A stretch of 64,000 nucleotides of DNA from Corallococcus macrosporus. GTDB lineage: Bacteria; Myxococcota; Myxococcia; Myxococcales; Myxococcaceae. Shown here one piece after another: positions 49,550 to 57,313 of the stretch. Under the pieces are notes generated by a model, which saw nothing but the letters and a program-made list of their open reading frames with translations, made no database searches and was not told the origin of the DNA. Every line of letters starts with the position of its first letter. The first letter of the stretch is position 1. The stretch is taken from positions 186,001-250,000 of the forward strand of contig NZ_JAFIMU010000017.1 in NCBI RefSeq assembly GCF_017302985.1, given 5' to 3'. The position numbers were made by a program, and so were the translations under genes.

Positions 49550-50752
49550 CTACACCTCGGCGTGGTCGAAGAGCTTCGCCAGGACGTACTCGTAGAGCCT
49601 CAGGTGTCCGGTGATGATCTCGCCTCGCACCTGGTAGCCCGGGCGGACCTCGAACGGGTGGGGCGGGGGCAGGTCCACGATGGCGAAGAACTCATTGGCG
49701 TCGTTCGGAGGGGACACGTAGCGGACGCGTCCCTTCAGCACCCCGTACCGGTGGAAGTGGAACGCATCCACCTTGAGGTGCGACGACTGGCCCGCCTGGA
49801 CCCGCTTCACCTCGGTCTGCGTCAGCTTGAACTTCGCGTACAGCGCGCTTCCTTCCTCCAGCACAGGCGCCACCTCGACCAGGATTTCTCCCGCGGCGAT
49901 CCAGTCGCTGCTCGCCTTCGTGTTGTAGACGAAGCGGATGGTGCCCCGGATGTCCGCGCGCACCTCGCGCCGGGCCGCGAGCCGGTGGCGCAGCTCCTTC
50001 TCCTCGCGCTGCTTCTCCAGCTCCTTGCGCAGCTTGTTGGTCCGCTCCAGCAGCGAAAGCCGCGCCGCCTCCGCGTCGAGGAGCGCCAGCTCGATGCGCG
50101 TGACCTCGTCCAGGTAGGTGTCCCCCAGCTTCAGCTCCGCCGCCTCCTGCTCCCGTCGAAGACGCTGCAGCTCGGTGGCGGCGCCTTTCGCTTCCAGGGC
50201 GCCCCGGTAGTCCGCCTCGTGCTCCTCCTTCGAGAGCAGCCCCCGCTCGAACAGCCCCCGGCTGCGCTCCGACTTCACCTCCGCCAGCGATTGCGCCTCC
50301 AGGGCCAGCTCCAACTGGCGGGAGAACGTGCCCAGGCTGTCGCGGACCTGGGCTTCCTCCACTCCGTGCTTCCGACGCAGGATGGCGAGCTGGCGGCGGT
50401 GTCGCACGGCGCGCTCGCCCGCCGTGTCCATCTGCAGCACCACCGTCCGCAGCTCTTCCTCCAGGGACAGGTAGTCCGCCTCCGCCTTTCGCGCGGCGGC
50501 GTCGACCTCCTCGTTGTCCAGGCGCAGGAGGAGCTGGCCCTCCTGGACCGCGTCCCCTTCCTTGACGTACTGGGCCACCACCCGCACGGCGTACGGCGCC
50601 TTGTGGACGGAGCGGGGCCGGTAGGAGAGCACCTCTCCCTCGCGGACCTTCACGACGGCGTTCACCTCCACCGTCGCGAAGAGCACCGCCATGAGGCCGA
50701 AGCCCCCCATGAGCAGGGCAAACAGCTCCCGGACATAACCGAGGCCCCTCAT
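49550..50752 (-). CDS. HlyD-type membrane fusion protein of the peptide exporter
   Basis: 400 residues. One N-terminal membrane segment (LFALLMGGFGLMAVLFATVE, residues 10-30), a lipoyl/barrel-sandwich half (VHKAPYAVRVVAQYVKEGDA, VQEGQLLLRLDNEEV), then a long coiled coil at about 80-265 and the second half plus beta-barrel domain. HlyD adaptors link an inner-membrane ABC exporter to an outer-membrane channel. Its ATG overlaps the stop of the C39-ABC gene (ATGA), so the two are made together. It is the last gene of the peptide cassette; no TolC-like gene is in the window. Confidence 0.9.
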   Translation of the reverse strand: MRGLGYVRELFALLMGGFGLMAVLFATVEVNAVVKVREGEVLSYRPRSVHKAPYAVRVVAQYVKEGDAVQEGQLLLRLDNEEVDAAARKAEADYLSLEEELRTVVLQMDTAGERAVRHRRQLAILRRKHGVEEAQVRDSLGTFSRQLELALEAQSLAEVKSERSRGLFERGLLSKEEHEADYRGALEAKGAATELQRLRREQEAAELKLGDTYLDEVTRIELALLDAEAARLSLLERTNKLRKELEKQREEKELRHRLAARREVRADIRGTIRFVYNTKASSDWIAAGEILVEVAPVLEEGSALYAKFKLTQTEVKRVQAGQSSHLKVDAFHFHRYGVLKGRVRYVSPPNDANEFFAIVDLPPPHPFEVRPGYQVRGEIITGHLRLYEYVLAKLFDHAEV

Positions 50753-53214
50753 GCCACCTCCCGGTCCGGCGCGACGTTCGCCGTGGCTGCGTCCGCCGCC
50801 TGGATGTGCCCGCCGCGCAGCAGCACCTTGCGGGTCAGGGGCAGCTCCTCCACGGACTCGTGCGAGATGAAGAGCATTGCCCGGTCGTCAATCTCTCCCA
50901 GCAGCCTGGCGATGGCGGCCTTCGACTCCTGGTCGATGCCCCGGAAGATCTCATCGAAGATGAGCACGTCCGCGTCCGAGAGCAGGGCGCGCATCACCAG
51001 CACCTTGCGCCGCTGGCCGGTGGACAGGTTGCGCCCGCCTTCGTCGATGAGCCGCTCCAGGTGGTCCGGGTGCTGGACGATGCAGTCGTAGAAGCCGATG
51101 CGCTTCGCCAGCTCCACGATGCGCCGCGTGCTGTGACTTCTGCCGAAGGTGATGTTGAAGCGCAGCGTGTCGTTGAAGAGGCTGTCCTCCGCGGAGACCA
51201 GCACCAGCCGGCGCCGCAGCGCCCGCTGGCCAAACAGCTCACGCGGGACGTCGTTGACCAGCACCGTCCCGCTGGTGGGCTGCTGGAGCCCGGCCAGCAC
51301 GCGCACGAGGGTGGACTTGCCGCTCCCGTTGGACCCCATCAGGAGCACCTTCTCCCCACGGCGCAGCGCCAGGTCCACTCCGCCCAGGACGTTCAGGCCC
51401 GACGGGTACTGGTAGGTGATGCCCCGCGCCTCCAGCATCTCCACCCGCACGTCCTCTTCCGGCGCTCGCGCGGCACGGCGGGTGCCGTCCTCGCCGAAGT
51501 CGAAGTAGCGCCTCAGGATGACCAGGTTCTCCTGCAGCGAGAGGTTCTCCTCGAGCAGGGTGCTGAAGGAGGAGAAGATCTTCGCCGACAGGGAGATGAA
51601 CGTCAGGAGCTGTCCGAGCGTCACCTCCTGCCGGGCAATCAGCCCCCGGGCGCACAGCAGGATGAGCAGCAGCGATGAGCCCGTGATGACGAGGGCGACG
51701 GCCGCGGAGCTGGCGAGGTCGAGCAGCTTCCCCTTGCGCTGCGTCTCCAGGTAGCGCCCGGTCTGGACTCCCAGCTGCGCGCTGAAGTGCGCCTCCAGGT
51801 TGAAGGCCCGGATGGGCTGCACCCCTTCCAGCCCCTCCATCATGCAGGAGAGCAGGTCCGCCTTGTTCCGGAAGCGCTCGCTCTCCAGGCGCCGCAGCGC
51901 GGGCGTCACCGTCACGAGGAGCGTGCCCAGCACCAGCAGGCTCACCAGCACGAGCGCGGCGGCCTGCGCGTCGAGCACGAACAGCACGATGATGGCGTTG
52001 AGCGAGACGCAGGCGTTGACGACGATGCGTGAGAAGTAGCTGGTGAAGAAGCTCTTGAGCTTGAGGCTGTCGCTGATGCGCTCGAGCAGGTCTCCGCGCG
52101 TGAAGGAGCGCAGGTACTGGATGCTCCCTGTCAGCATCCGCTCCCCGAAGCGCAGCATGAAGTAGCGGTCCAGCTCCAGGCCCAGGTGCACCGACACGTA
52201 CCGGGTGAACACCCCCATGAAGATGTCGAAGAGCCGGAAGAGCCCCAGGCCCAGGGTGAACTTGACCAGCACGCTGAAGTCGAACTGCGGGATGATCTCG
52301 TCGACAAGCAACTGGTTGACGAAGACAGCGGTGTGCGTCGTCACGGACGAGAGCACCGCGGCCAGCAGGAAGAGGTACCAGAGCCCGCGCAGCGCACCGA
52401 GCTCGTTCAACAGCCGCCGCAAGGGATGGGCCGGTGGCTCGTCGGACACCTGCCGCTCCGCCCTGGAAGCCGGGGGCCGCACGGAGAGCACCACGGGCGC
52501 CGTCAGCACCTGCCGCTCTTCACTGCCCTCCACCGCGCGGAAGCGCAGGGGAACGGACGCGAGCTTCTGCTGGACCAGGTCTGCGAGGAAGGCCCGCTCG
52601 GCCGCCTCGTCCTTCAGCCCGAAGTTCTTCTTCACATAGCTGAAGTAGAGCAGCTTGTTGTACAGCGCCGCGACCTCGGCCTCGCTGGGTGGCGTGTCCA
52701 GCGGGAGCCTGTACCGCTCCAGCTCCTCCACCACCTGGCTCCGGATGCGGCCGCGCCACAGCTCCTCTGTCAGGGGCACCTGGACGGTGTGCGCGCGCTG
52801 GATGAAGTCGGCCACCGGCCAGCGCTCCACCTGCCCATGCGTGGGATTGAGGATGCGCAGCCGCCCGCGCTCCACCCCGTCAATCACCACGTAGTGCAGC
52901 AGGCCGCTGCCCTGCAGGCGCACCGTGGCCAGGCACGGGGCGAGCTCGGCCAGCTTCCGCTCCAGCCCCTCGGGGTCGTTGACGTCCAGCGGCTGGGTGC
53001 GCACCCCGAAGCCGCGCTCCTGGAGGAACGCCTTGAGGCTGTCGAGGCGCAGCCCCTCCGCGTCCAGGGGAAGGGCCGCGGCGATGGCCTCGCGGTTCAT
53101 GGAGACCCCGAGCCGCTCGCAGAGCGTCTTGACCGCGCTGATGCCGCAGTCGTTGCTCCGCAGCTGGGGGTCCACCTTCAGCCGGGTCCGGCGCAGCCAT
53201 TCCCCGAGGCTCAT
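50749..53214 (-). CDS. Peptidase-containing ABC transporter (C39 peptidase, PCAT)
   Basis: 821 residues from the ATG at 53214, which overlaps the kinase stop. The N-terminal C39 domain has the catalytic Cys23 (RSNDCGISAVKTLCERLG) and His107 (LLHYVVIDG); the third member is Asn123 in ILNPTHG where Asp is usual. The membrane part begins at about 290 with six helices. The ATPase has Walker A GSNGSGKST, signature LSTGQRRKVLV, Walker B VLIFDEIF and H-loop FISHES. PCATs cut leader peptides after GG and export the product. The substrate should be the double-glycine peptide encoded upstream in the same cassette. Confidence 0.93.
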   Translation of the reverse strand: MSLGEWLRRTRLKVDPQLRSNDCGISAVKTLCERLGVSMNREAIAAALPLDAEGLRLDSLKAFLQERGFGVRTQPLDVNDPEGLERKLAELAPCLATVRLQGSGLLHYVVIDGVERGRLRILNPTHGQVERWPVADFIQRAHTVQVPLTEELWRGRIRSQVVEELERYRLPLDTPPSEAEVAALYNKLLYFSYVKKNFGLKDEAAERAFLADLVQQKLASVPLRFRAVEGSEERQVLTAPVVLSVRPPASRAERQVSDEPPAHPLRRLLNELGALRGLWYLFLLAAVLSSVTTHTAVFVNQLLVDEIIPQFDFSVLVKFTLGLGLFRLFDIFMGVFTRYVSVHLGLELDRYFMLRFGERMLTGSIQYLRSFTRGDLLERISDSLKLKSFFTSYFSRIVVNACVSLNAIIVLFVLDAQAAALVLVSLLVLGTLLVTVTPALRRLESERFRNKADLLSCMMEGLEGVQPIRAFNLEAHFSAQLGVQTGRYLETQRKGKLLDLASSAAVALVITGSSLLLILLCARGLIARQEVTLGQLLTFISLSAKIFSSFSTLLEENLSLQENLVILRRYFDFGEDGTRRAARAPEEDVRVEMLEARGITYQYPSGLNVLGGVDLALRRGEKVLLMGSNGSGKSTLVRVLAGLQQPTSGTVLVNDVPRELFGQRALRRRLVLVSAEDSLFNDTLRFNITFGRSHSTRRIVELAKRIGFYDCIVQHPDHLERLIDEGGRNLSTGQRRKVLVMRALLSDADVLIFDEIFRGIDQESKAAIARLLGEIDDRAMLFISHESVEELPLTRKVLLRGGHIQAADAATANVAPDREVA

Positions 53215-54449
53215 AGGCAGGCGCGCTCCTTGGCGCGGACGGGCCGCGCCGTGCGAGGCCAGGCCGCACGCCAGGCCTCCAGCAGCTCCATGGCGGAGGG
53301 GAAGCGCTCCTCGGGGGCCTTGGCGAGGGCGCACTCGACGACGTCGGCGAGGGCCGCCGGGATGCGCTCCCCCTCGGGCGTCCACACCGCGCGGGGGGCG
53401 GGCTGGCTGCGGATGGCCTGCGCCAGCCGCCTCCACAGCACCTTCTCCGCGAAGGGCTCCCGGCCGGTGAGGATGTCGTGGAGCAGGACCCCCAGCTGGA
53501 ACACCTCCGAGCGCATGTCGCCGGGGCGGCTGCTGATGCTGAGCTTGCCGGGCTCGATGCGCTCGGGCGGCATGAACGCGGGAAGGCCGCCGTGAGGGAC
53601 GGAGGACGCCTCCACCGCGTCGCCGCTGCGCCGCGAGAGGCCGAAGTCGATGAGCTTCACGCGGCGCTCATCCGTCAGCATGAAGTTGCGCGAATGGACG
53701 TCGCCATGCAGGACGCCGTGGCGGTGCAGGTGGGCGAGCGCGGTGAGCGCCTCGGCGCCGATGCGCACGCGCTCCGGCAGGGACAGCGTGGCCTCCGCGG
53801 TGCCGTGGCGGATGGGCTTGCCGCCGGCGTACTCGAGCGCGGCGTAGCAGGGCTCCCCCGGGTGGAAGGACAGCAGACGGCAGATGTTCTCATGCGGGGC
53901 CAGCCCGGCCATGAGGGAGAACTCCCGCGCGAAGAGCTCGCGCTCACGGTCCGCCCGGGGCCCTTGCAGCACGAAGACCTTGAGCACCACGGGCATGCCG
54001 GTGCCCAGTTGCCGCGCGTGATGGAGCGCCACGTCTGCCTTTTCGACAATCAGCTCTCCGACGCGGTACTCGCCCAGCACCTGCCCGGGGGTGAGCGCCT
54101 GGTTGGGCTCCTCCCGCAGGTCGGCTCCCTCGGAGCGCAGCAGTCCGGCGCGCCGCATCCGCAGGAAGAAGGCCCGCACCGTGGTGGCGATGGCCTCCGG
54201 GGAACACGCTGCCTGGCGTGCCAGCTCCTCCAGCGCCGCGGCCTCTGCTCGCGGCTGCCGGAACAGCTCCAGGTAGCTCTTGATGACAGGATTGGCCAGG
54301 TAGCAGCTCCGGTGAGCGCGGGTGTCCACGACCATGAAGCGCTCACCGGTGCCTGCGTCCGAGCCATCCAGGACCCCTGGGACATCCTCTTCGCTCAGGG
54401 GGTGGAGCTCGAAGTACTCCGGAAACACATACAGGGAGGGTTGGGTCAT
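53211..54449 (-). CDS. Ser/Thr protein kinase with N-terminal PqqD-like (RRE-type) domain
   Basis: 412 residues. Residues 35-105 resemble a PqqD-like winged helix (FMVVDTRAHRSCYLANPVIK, SYLELFRQPR, EELARQAACS, then RMRRAGLL), the RiPP recognition element that binds leader peptides. The kinase lobe runs from about 125: Lys157 (VVLKVF), catalytic HGD at 248-250 (GVLHGDVHSRNFML; Asp250, Asn255) and DFG at 268-270. The Gly-rich loop is degenerate. No lyase or cyclase domain follows, so it is not a LanL/LanKC enzyme. It stands between the precursor peptide and the PCAT and overlaps the latter by ATGA. It probably phosphorylates the Ser-rich core peptide, or it may be a regulator. Confidence 0.85.
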   Translation of the reverse strand: MTQPSLYVFPEYFELHPLSEEDVPGVLDGSDAGTGERFMVVDTRAHRSCYLANPVIKSYLELFRQPRAEAAALEELARQAACSPEAIATTVRAFFLRMRRAGLLRSEGADLREEPNQALTPGQVLGEYRVGELIVEKADVALHHARQLGTGMPVVLKVFVLQGPRADRERELFAREFSLMAGLAPHENICRLLSFHPGEPCYAALEYAGGKPIRHGTAEATLSLPERVRIGAEALTALAHLHRHGVLHGDVHSRNFMLTDERRVKLIDFGLSRRSGDAVEASSVPHGGLPAFMPPERIEPGKLSISSRPGDMRSEVFQLGVLLHDILTGREPFAEKVLWRRLAQAIRSQPAPRAVWTPEGERIPAALADVVECALAKAPEERFPSAMELLEAWRAAWPRTARPVRAKERACL

Positions 54450-54500
54450 GGCGGGAATGGGGGCGGGGTGCGCCGGGGCTAAAGCCGGTTCGTCAGTCCG

Positions 54501-54695
54501 CTACTTGATGAGGCCGGACTTCCAGGAGCAGCTCTTGCTCTTGCTCTTGCTCTTGGAGCAGCTCTTGGAGTGGCTCTTCTTGGAGGACTTGCTGCCGCAG
54601 TGGCCGTGGCTGTGCTTGCCGCCGGCCTTGAACTCGAGGACGCGGTCCATCTGCTCTTCAGTCAGCGCGTTGAGGATGTGGGTCAGGTTCAGCAT
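54501..54695 (-). CDS. RiPP-like precursor peptide with double-glycine leader and Ser/Lys/His/Cys core
   Basis: 64 residues from the ATG at 54695. The leader is residues 1-26, helical and acidic with a cleavage-type end (LTEEQMDRVLEFKAGG). The predicted core of 38 residues (27-64) contains 14 Ser, 11 Lys, 4 His and 3 Cys (33, 46, 56), no acidic residue, and a run of SK pairs; it ends SWKSGLIK. The leader fits C39 peptidases (GG followed by basic core). The next genes are an RRE-kinase, the PCAT and HlyD. The SK stretch is encoded by a tandem 6-bp repeat. Product: a cationic, possibly phosphorylated or metal-binding exported peptide; biological effect unknown. Confidence 0.75.
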   Translation of the reverse strand: MLNLTHILNALTEEQMDRVLEFKAGGKHSHGHCGSKSSKKSHSKSCSKSKSKSKSCSWKSGLIK

Positions 54696-54859
54696 GGGTT
54701 TGGCTCCGGGATGGGATTGATGGTGGATGTTGCAGGTGATGCGGGTGGCGCACCCGCCCCCATGATGCGACCGCTCCCAATCGCATCTGGGCCACACAGT
54801 ACGCATGGGGGTATCGCGCCTGAATCGTCCCCGAGGAGGGACGCCGAGGCGGATTGCAT

Positions 54860-54876
54860 ACAAATCCTGGATTTGT
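54860..54876. promoter_or_regulatory. Perfect 17-bp palindrome upstream of the peptide cassette
   Basis: ACAAATCC-T-GGATTTGT, eight bases on each side of one centre, in an AT-rich patch 165 bp upstream of the precursor ATG and 69 bp after the DUF418 gene. No T-run follows as a terminator would need. A good candidate operator for cassette expression. The rest of the gap (54,696-54,944) shows no gene. Confidence 0.5.
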
Positions 54877-54944
54877 TGCTTTGCGGCTTGAGCTGCCCTT
54901 GGGTGCGGCCGCCTGTTGACGAGTGGAGAGCGCCGGTCTTCGCG

Positions 54945-56252
54945 CTACGCCGAGGCCGCCGTGCGCTGTCCCGAGGCGTCGTCACGGCGCATCGGCTGTG
55001 CCTTGCCATACGTCAGCGAACGCCACACCCACTCCGCGGGGCCGAAGCGGAACTTCGACAGCCACAGGTGGCTCCACGCGACCTGGACGCAGAAGACGGA
55101 CAGGCAGTACGCCACGCACGCCGCGGGGCCCAGCTTCGTGATGAAGCCCAGCCCGTAGCCGTAGAAGAACAGCACGCTGATGAGGGATTGAGACAGGTAG
55201 TTCGTCAGCGCCATGCGCCCCACCGGCGCGAGCAGCCCCAGTGCCCGCTGCCAGGGGGCCCGCTGGAAGAGCAGGGTGATGCCAGACACGTAGACGGCGG
55301 CGAAGCCCAGCTCGCCCAGGTTCCGCAGCGGCCCCATGGCGAAGGGCACCCAGCCCGGCAGCGTCTCCGGGGTGAAGACCTGCCTCTGCATGAGCTGCTG
55401 CAATACCAGACCACTGCCGCTGCCAATCACCCCGGCCACGAGCCCCCACCCAAGGAACTGGCGGAACAGCCGCAGGTGCTGGGGCACGTCGTGGAAGAGG
55501 CGGCGGCGTCCCGCCAGCAGGCCCAGCAGGAACCGGCCAAACACCGGGAGCAGGATGGCCAGCAGCAGCGGGAAGTAGTCGCGGAAGAAGAAGCGGCCGG
55601 TCGCCTTCGTCGCGTCCAGCCAGCGTCCATGCGTGAAGGCCGCCAGCGTCTGCGCCCGGATGGCCGCGGACTTCTCATTGGCCGCCTTGACGAGGGCCGC
55701 GCCGGCCTCCGGCGTCTCCGCCATCAGCTGCGGGAGCTTGAGGATGAGCACGCTGACGACAGACCACCCCAGGGCCAACACCAGGGCGCTGATGAGCAGC
55801 GTTCGCTCGGAGCGCCCCCGGAACAGCAGCAGGCCGAAGCCCAGCACCGCGTAGGAGCTGAGGACGTCGCCGTACCAGATGAGGAACATGTGGGTGAGTC
55901 CCATCACCAGCATCACCCCCAGCCGCCGGACATACAGCGGCGTGATGGAGGCCCCTCGCGCCTCGGCGCGGCCCATCTGCACCGCGAAGCCGAGGCCGAA
56001 GAGGAACGAGAAGAGGGTGATGAACTTCCCGCCCACCAGCGTCGAGAACACCTGCCAGGCGATGGTGTCGGCGAGCGACGCGCTGTTCATCGCCGCGAGG
56101 ACCTGCTCCCGCGGCAGGAAGATCCTCCCGCTGAACCACACCATCACGTTGGAGATGAACACGCCGCACAGGGCAAAACCACGCAACGTGTCAAGGAGCG
56201 CCAGACGCTCACTGGAATCCACGGGGCGGGCTTCGGAGGGAGCTGGGGTCAT
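54945..56252 (-). CDS. DUF418-domain multi-pass membrane protein (YeiB-like)
   Basis: 435 residues. It opens with ERLALLDTLRGFALCGVFIS (the family signature LDxLRGxAxxGI), has about ten hydrophobic segments, and ends with the DUF418 region (LLAPVGRMALTNYLSQSLIS, then FRFGPAEWVWRSLTYGK). YeiB-type proteins are thought to be acyl- or substrate transporters, with no settled reaction. It is upstream of the peptide cassette on the same strand, but a 249-bp gap with a palindrome separates them, so joint function is not implied. Confidence 0.85.
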   Translation of the reverse strand: MTPAPSEARPVDSSERLALLDTLRGFALCGVFISNVMVWFSGRIFLPREQVLAAMNSASLADTIAWQVFSTLVGGKFITLFSFLFGLGFAVQMGRAEARGASITPLYVRRLGVMLVMGLTHMFLIWYGDVLSSYAVLGFGLLLFRGRSERTLLISALVLALGWSVVSVLILKLPQLMAETPEAGAALVKAANEKSAAIRAQTLAAFTHGRWLDATKATGRFFFRDYFPLLLAILLPVFGRFLLGLLAGRRRLFHDVPQHLRLFRQFLGWGLVAGVIGSGSGLVLQQLMQRQVFTPETLPGWVPFAMGPLRNLGELGFAAVYVSGITLLFQRAPWQRALGLLAPVGRMALTNYLSQSLISVLFFYGYGLGFITKLGPAACVAYCLSVFCVQVAWSHLWLSKFRFGPAEWVWRSLTYGKAQPMRRDDASGQRTAASA

Positions 56253-56273
56253 GTTTGGAAAAGGGTGGGCAAC

Positions 56274-56408
56274 GTGAACCTGCCTGTCCCTATTCCGTGC
56301 GACCCCTTCGCCCGGACGATGGACGCTGCCAGGAAGTACGTCGTATCGGCCACGCTGAAGCAGGTCGATTGGAACGCGGAGCCCTTGCGCTGGCGGAGCT
56401 GGGATTGA
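56274..56408 (+). pseudogene. C-terminal remnant of a dihydrofolate-reductase-family (RibD-like) gene
   Basis: The plus-strand frame reads DPFARTMDAARKYVVSATLK then QVDWNAEPLRWRSWD and stops at 56408. This is the family's usual KYVVSxTLxxxxWNAxxL segment. No N-terminal or C-terminal remainder is found, so it is a fragment. Confidence 0.45.
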
Positions 56409-56479
56409 TGGGTTGGAGTTGAGCTCGGGGACCGTGGCGATGCGCTACGTACCGAAAAGGTAGCCCCCGCATGGGCGTC

Positions 56480-57169
56480 TCAAGGGGACGTGTCCCTGGG
56501 CGCGCGGGAGGACGGTCCTCGCGGGCGGGAGGGGCTGGCGCGCAAGAGCCCCTGCTCGAAGACCGAGAGCGCCTGTTGCGCCACCGCGAGCGGGTCCTCC
56601 TCTCCGAGCCCCATGCGTGCGAAGTGCCCCTCCACGTACATGCGGCCCAGGCCATAGACGAAGGCCCGTGACGCCAGGTGCACGATGCGCAGGTCACCTG
56701 ATGCGACTTCGCCGCGCTGCTGCCCTTCCAGGATCAACCGGTCGAGCGAGTCCAGCGTCTCCTGGTTCTCCTTCTTGTAGAAGTCGCTGTCGAAGAAGCC
56801 AAGCTCCCCCGCGCGCGCGAACGCCCGGAAGTATGCGGACTCTCCCAGCGCGAACCGCAGATACGCCATCGCCATCGCGTGGATCCGCGCGGCCGGAGTG
56901 GCTGGCGCCGCGTCGAGCGCGCCGCCGACCTCGCGGCGGAAGCGCCGCATCGTCTCCTCGGCCACGGCGGCCAACAACGCTGCCTTGTCGCGGAAGTGCC
57001 GGAACGGGGCGCCAGGTGACACGCCCACGAGCCGTGCCGCCTCGCGCAGGTTGACGTCCTCCCCGCTTCCAATGAGCCGGAGCGCGGCGGCGATCAGCGC
57101 CTCGCGCAGGTGACCGTGGTGGTACGCGGACGGGGACTTCTTGGCGATGGGCCGTCGGCGCTCGGACAT
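56480..57169 (-). CDS. TetR-family transcriptional regulator
   Basis: 229 residues from the ATG at 57169. The N-terminal HTH lies at about 18-65 (HHGHLREALIAAALRLIGSG, then LREAARLVGVSPGAPFRHFR and DKAALLAAVAEE). The rest is the helical ligand-binding/dimer domain; the last 25 residues are Arg/Pro-rich. A divergent lipoprotein gene starts 144 bp away, and two palindromic sites lie between them, so autoregulation and control of the lipoprotein gene are expected. Confidence 0.92.
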   Translation of the reverse strand: MSERRRPIAKKSPSAYHHGHLREALIAAALRLIGSGEDVNLREAARLVGVSPGAPFRHFRDKAALLAAVAEETMRRFRREVGGALDAAPATPAARIHAMAMAYLRFALGESAYFRAFARAGELGFFDSDFYKKENQETLDSLDRLILEGQQRGEVASGDLRIVHLASRAFVYGLGRMYVEGHFARMGLGEEDPLAVAQQALSVFEQGLLRASPSRPRGPSSRAPRDTSP

Positions 57170-57219
57170 GGTGCGGCGAGCATAGGGGGCCCCATCCCAC
57201 ACCGCAACGCGGGCCCAAT

Positions 57220-57234
57220 GTAATCAGTGCTTAT
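57220..57234. promoter_or_regulatory. TetR-type operator site 1 (imperfect)
   Basis: GTAATCAGTGCTTAT, an imperfect dyad (TAA-N-CA-N-TG-N-TTA) close to the TetR start. It shares the GTAATC and TTA half-sites with the perfect palindrome 55 bp further. Confidence 0.5.
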
Positions 57235-57274
57235 TTTGTTGCGCGCACCCGGGCGTGGCTCTATCCGTTTGGAT

Positions 57275-57289
57275 GTAATCGCTGATTAC
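57275..57289. promoter_or_regulatory. TetR-type operator site 2 (perfect palindrome)
   Basis: GTAATC-GCT-GATTAC, 25 bp upstream of the divergent lipoprotein ATG, overlapping where RNA polymerase would bind or start. Confidence 0.6.
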
Positions 57290-57313
57290 TTCGAACGCAG
57301 GCAAGGAGCTCCC

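Noticed and set aside
53211..54449. Kinase considered as a class III/IV lanthipeptide synthetase
   Set aside because: It lacks the N-terminal lyase and C-terminal cyclase domains of LanKC/LanL; only the PqqD-like region and kinase are present.
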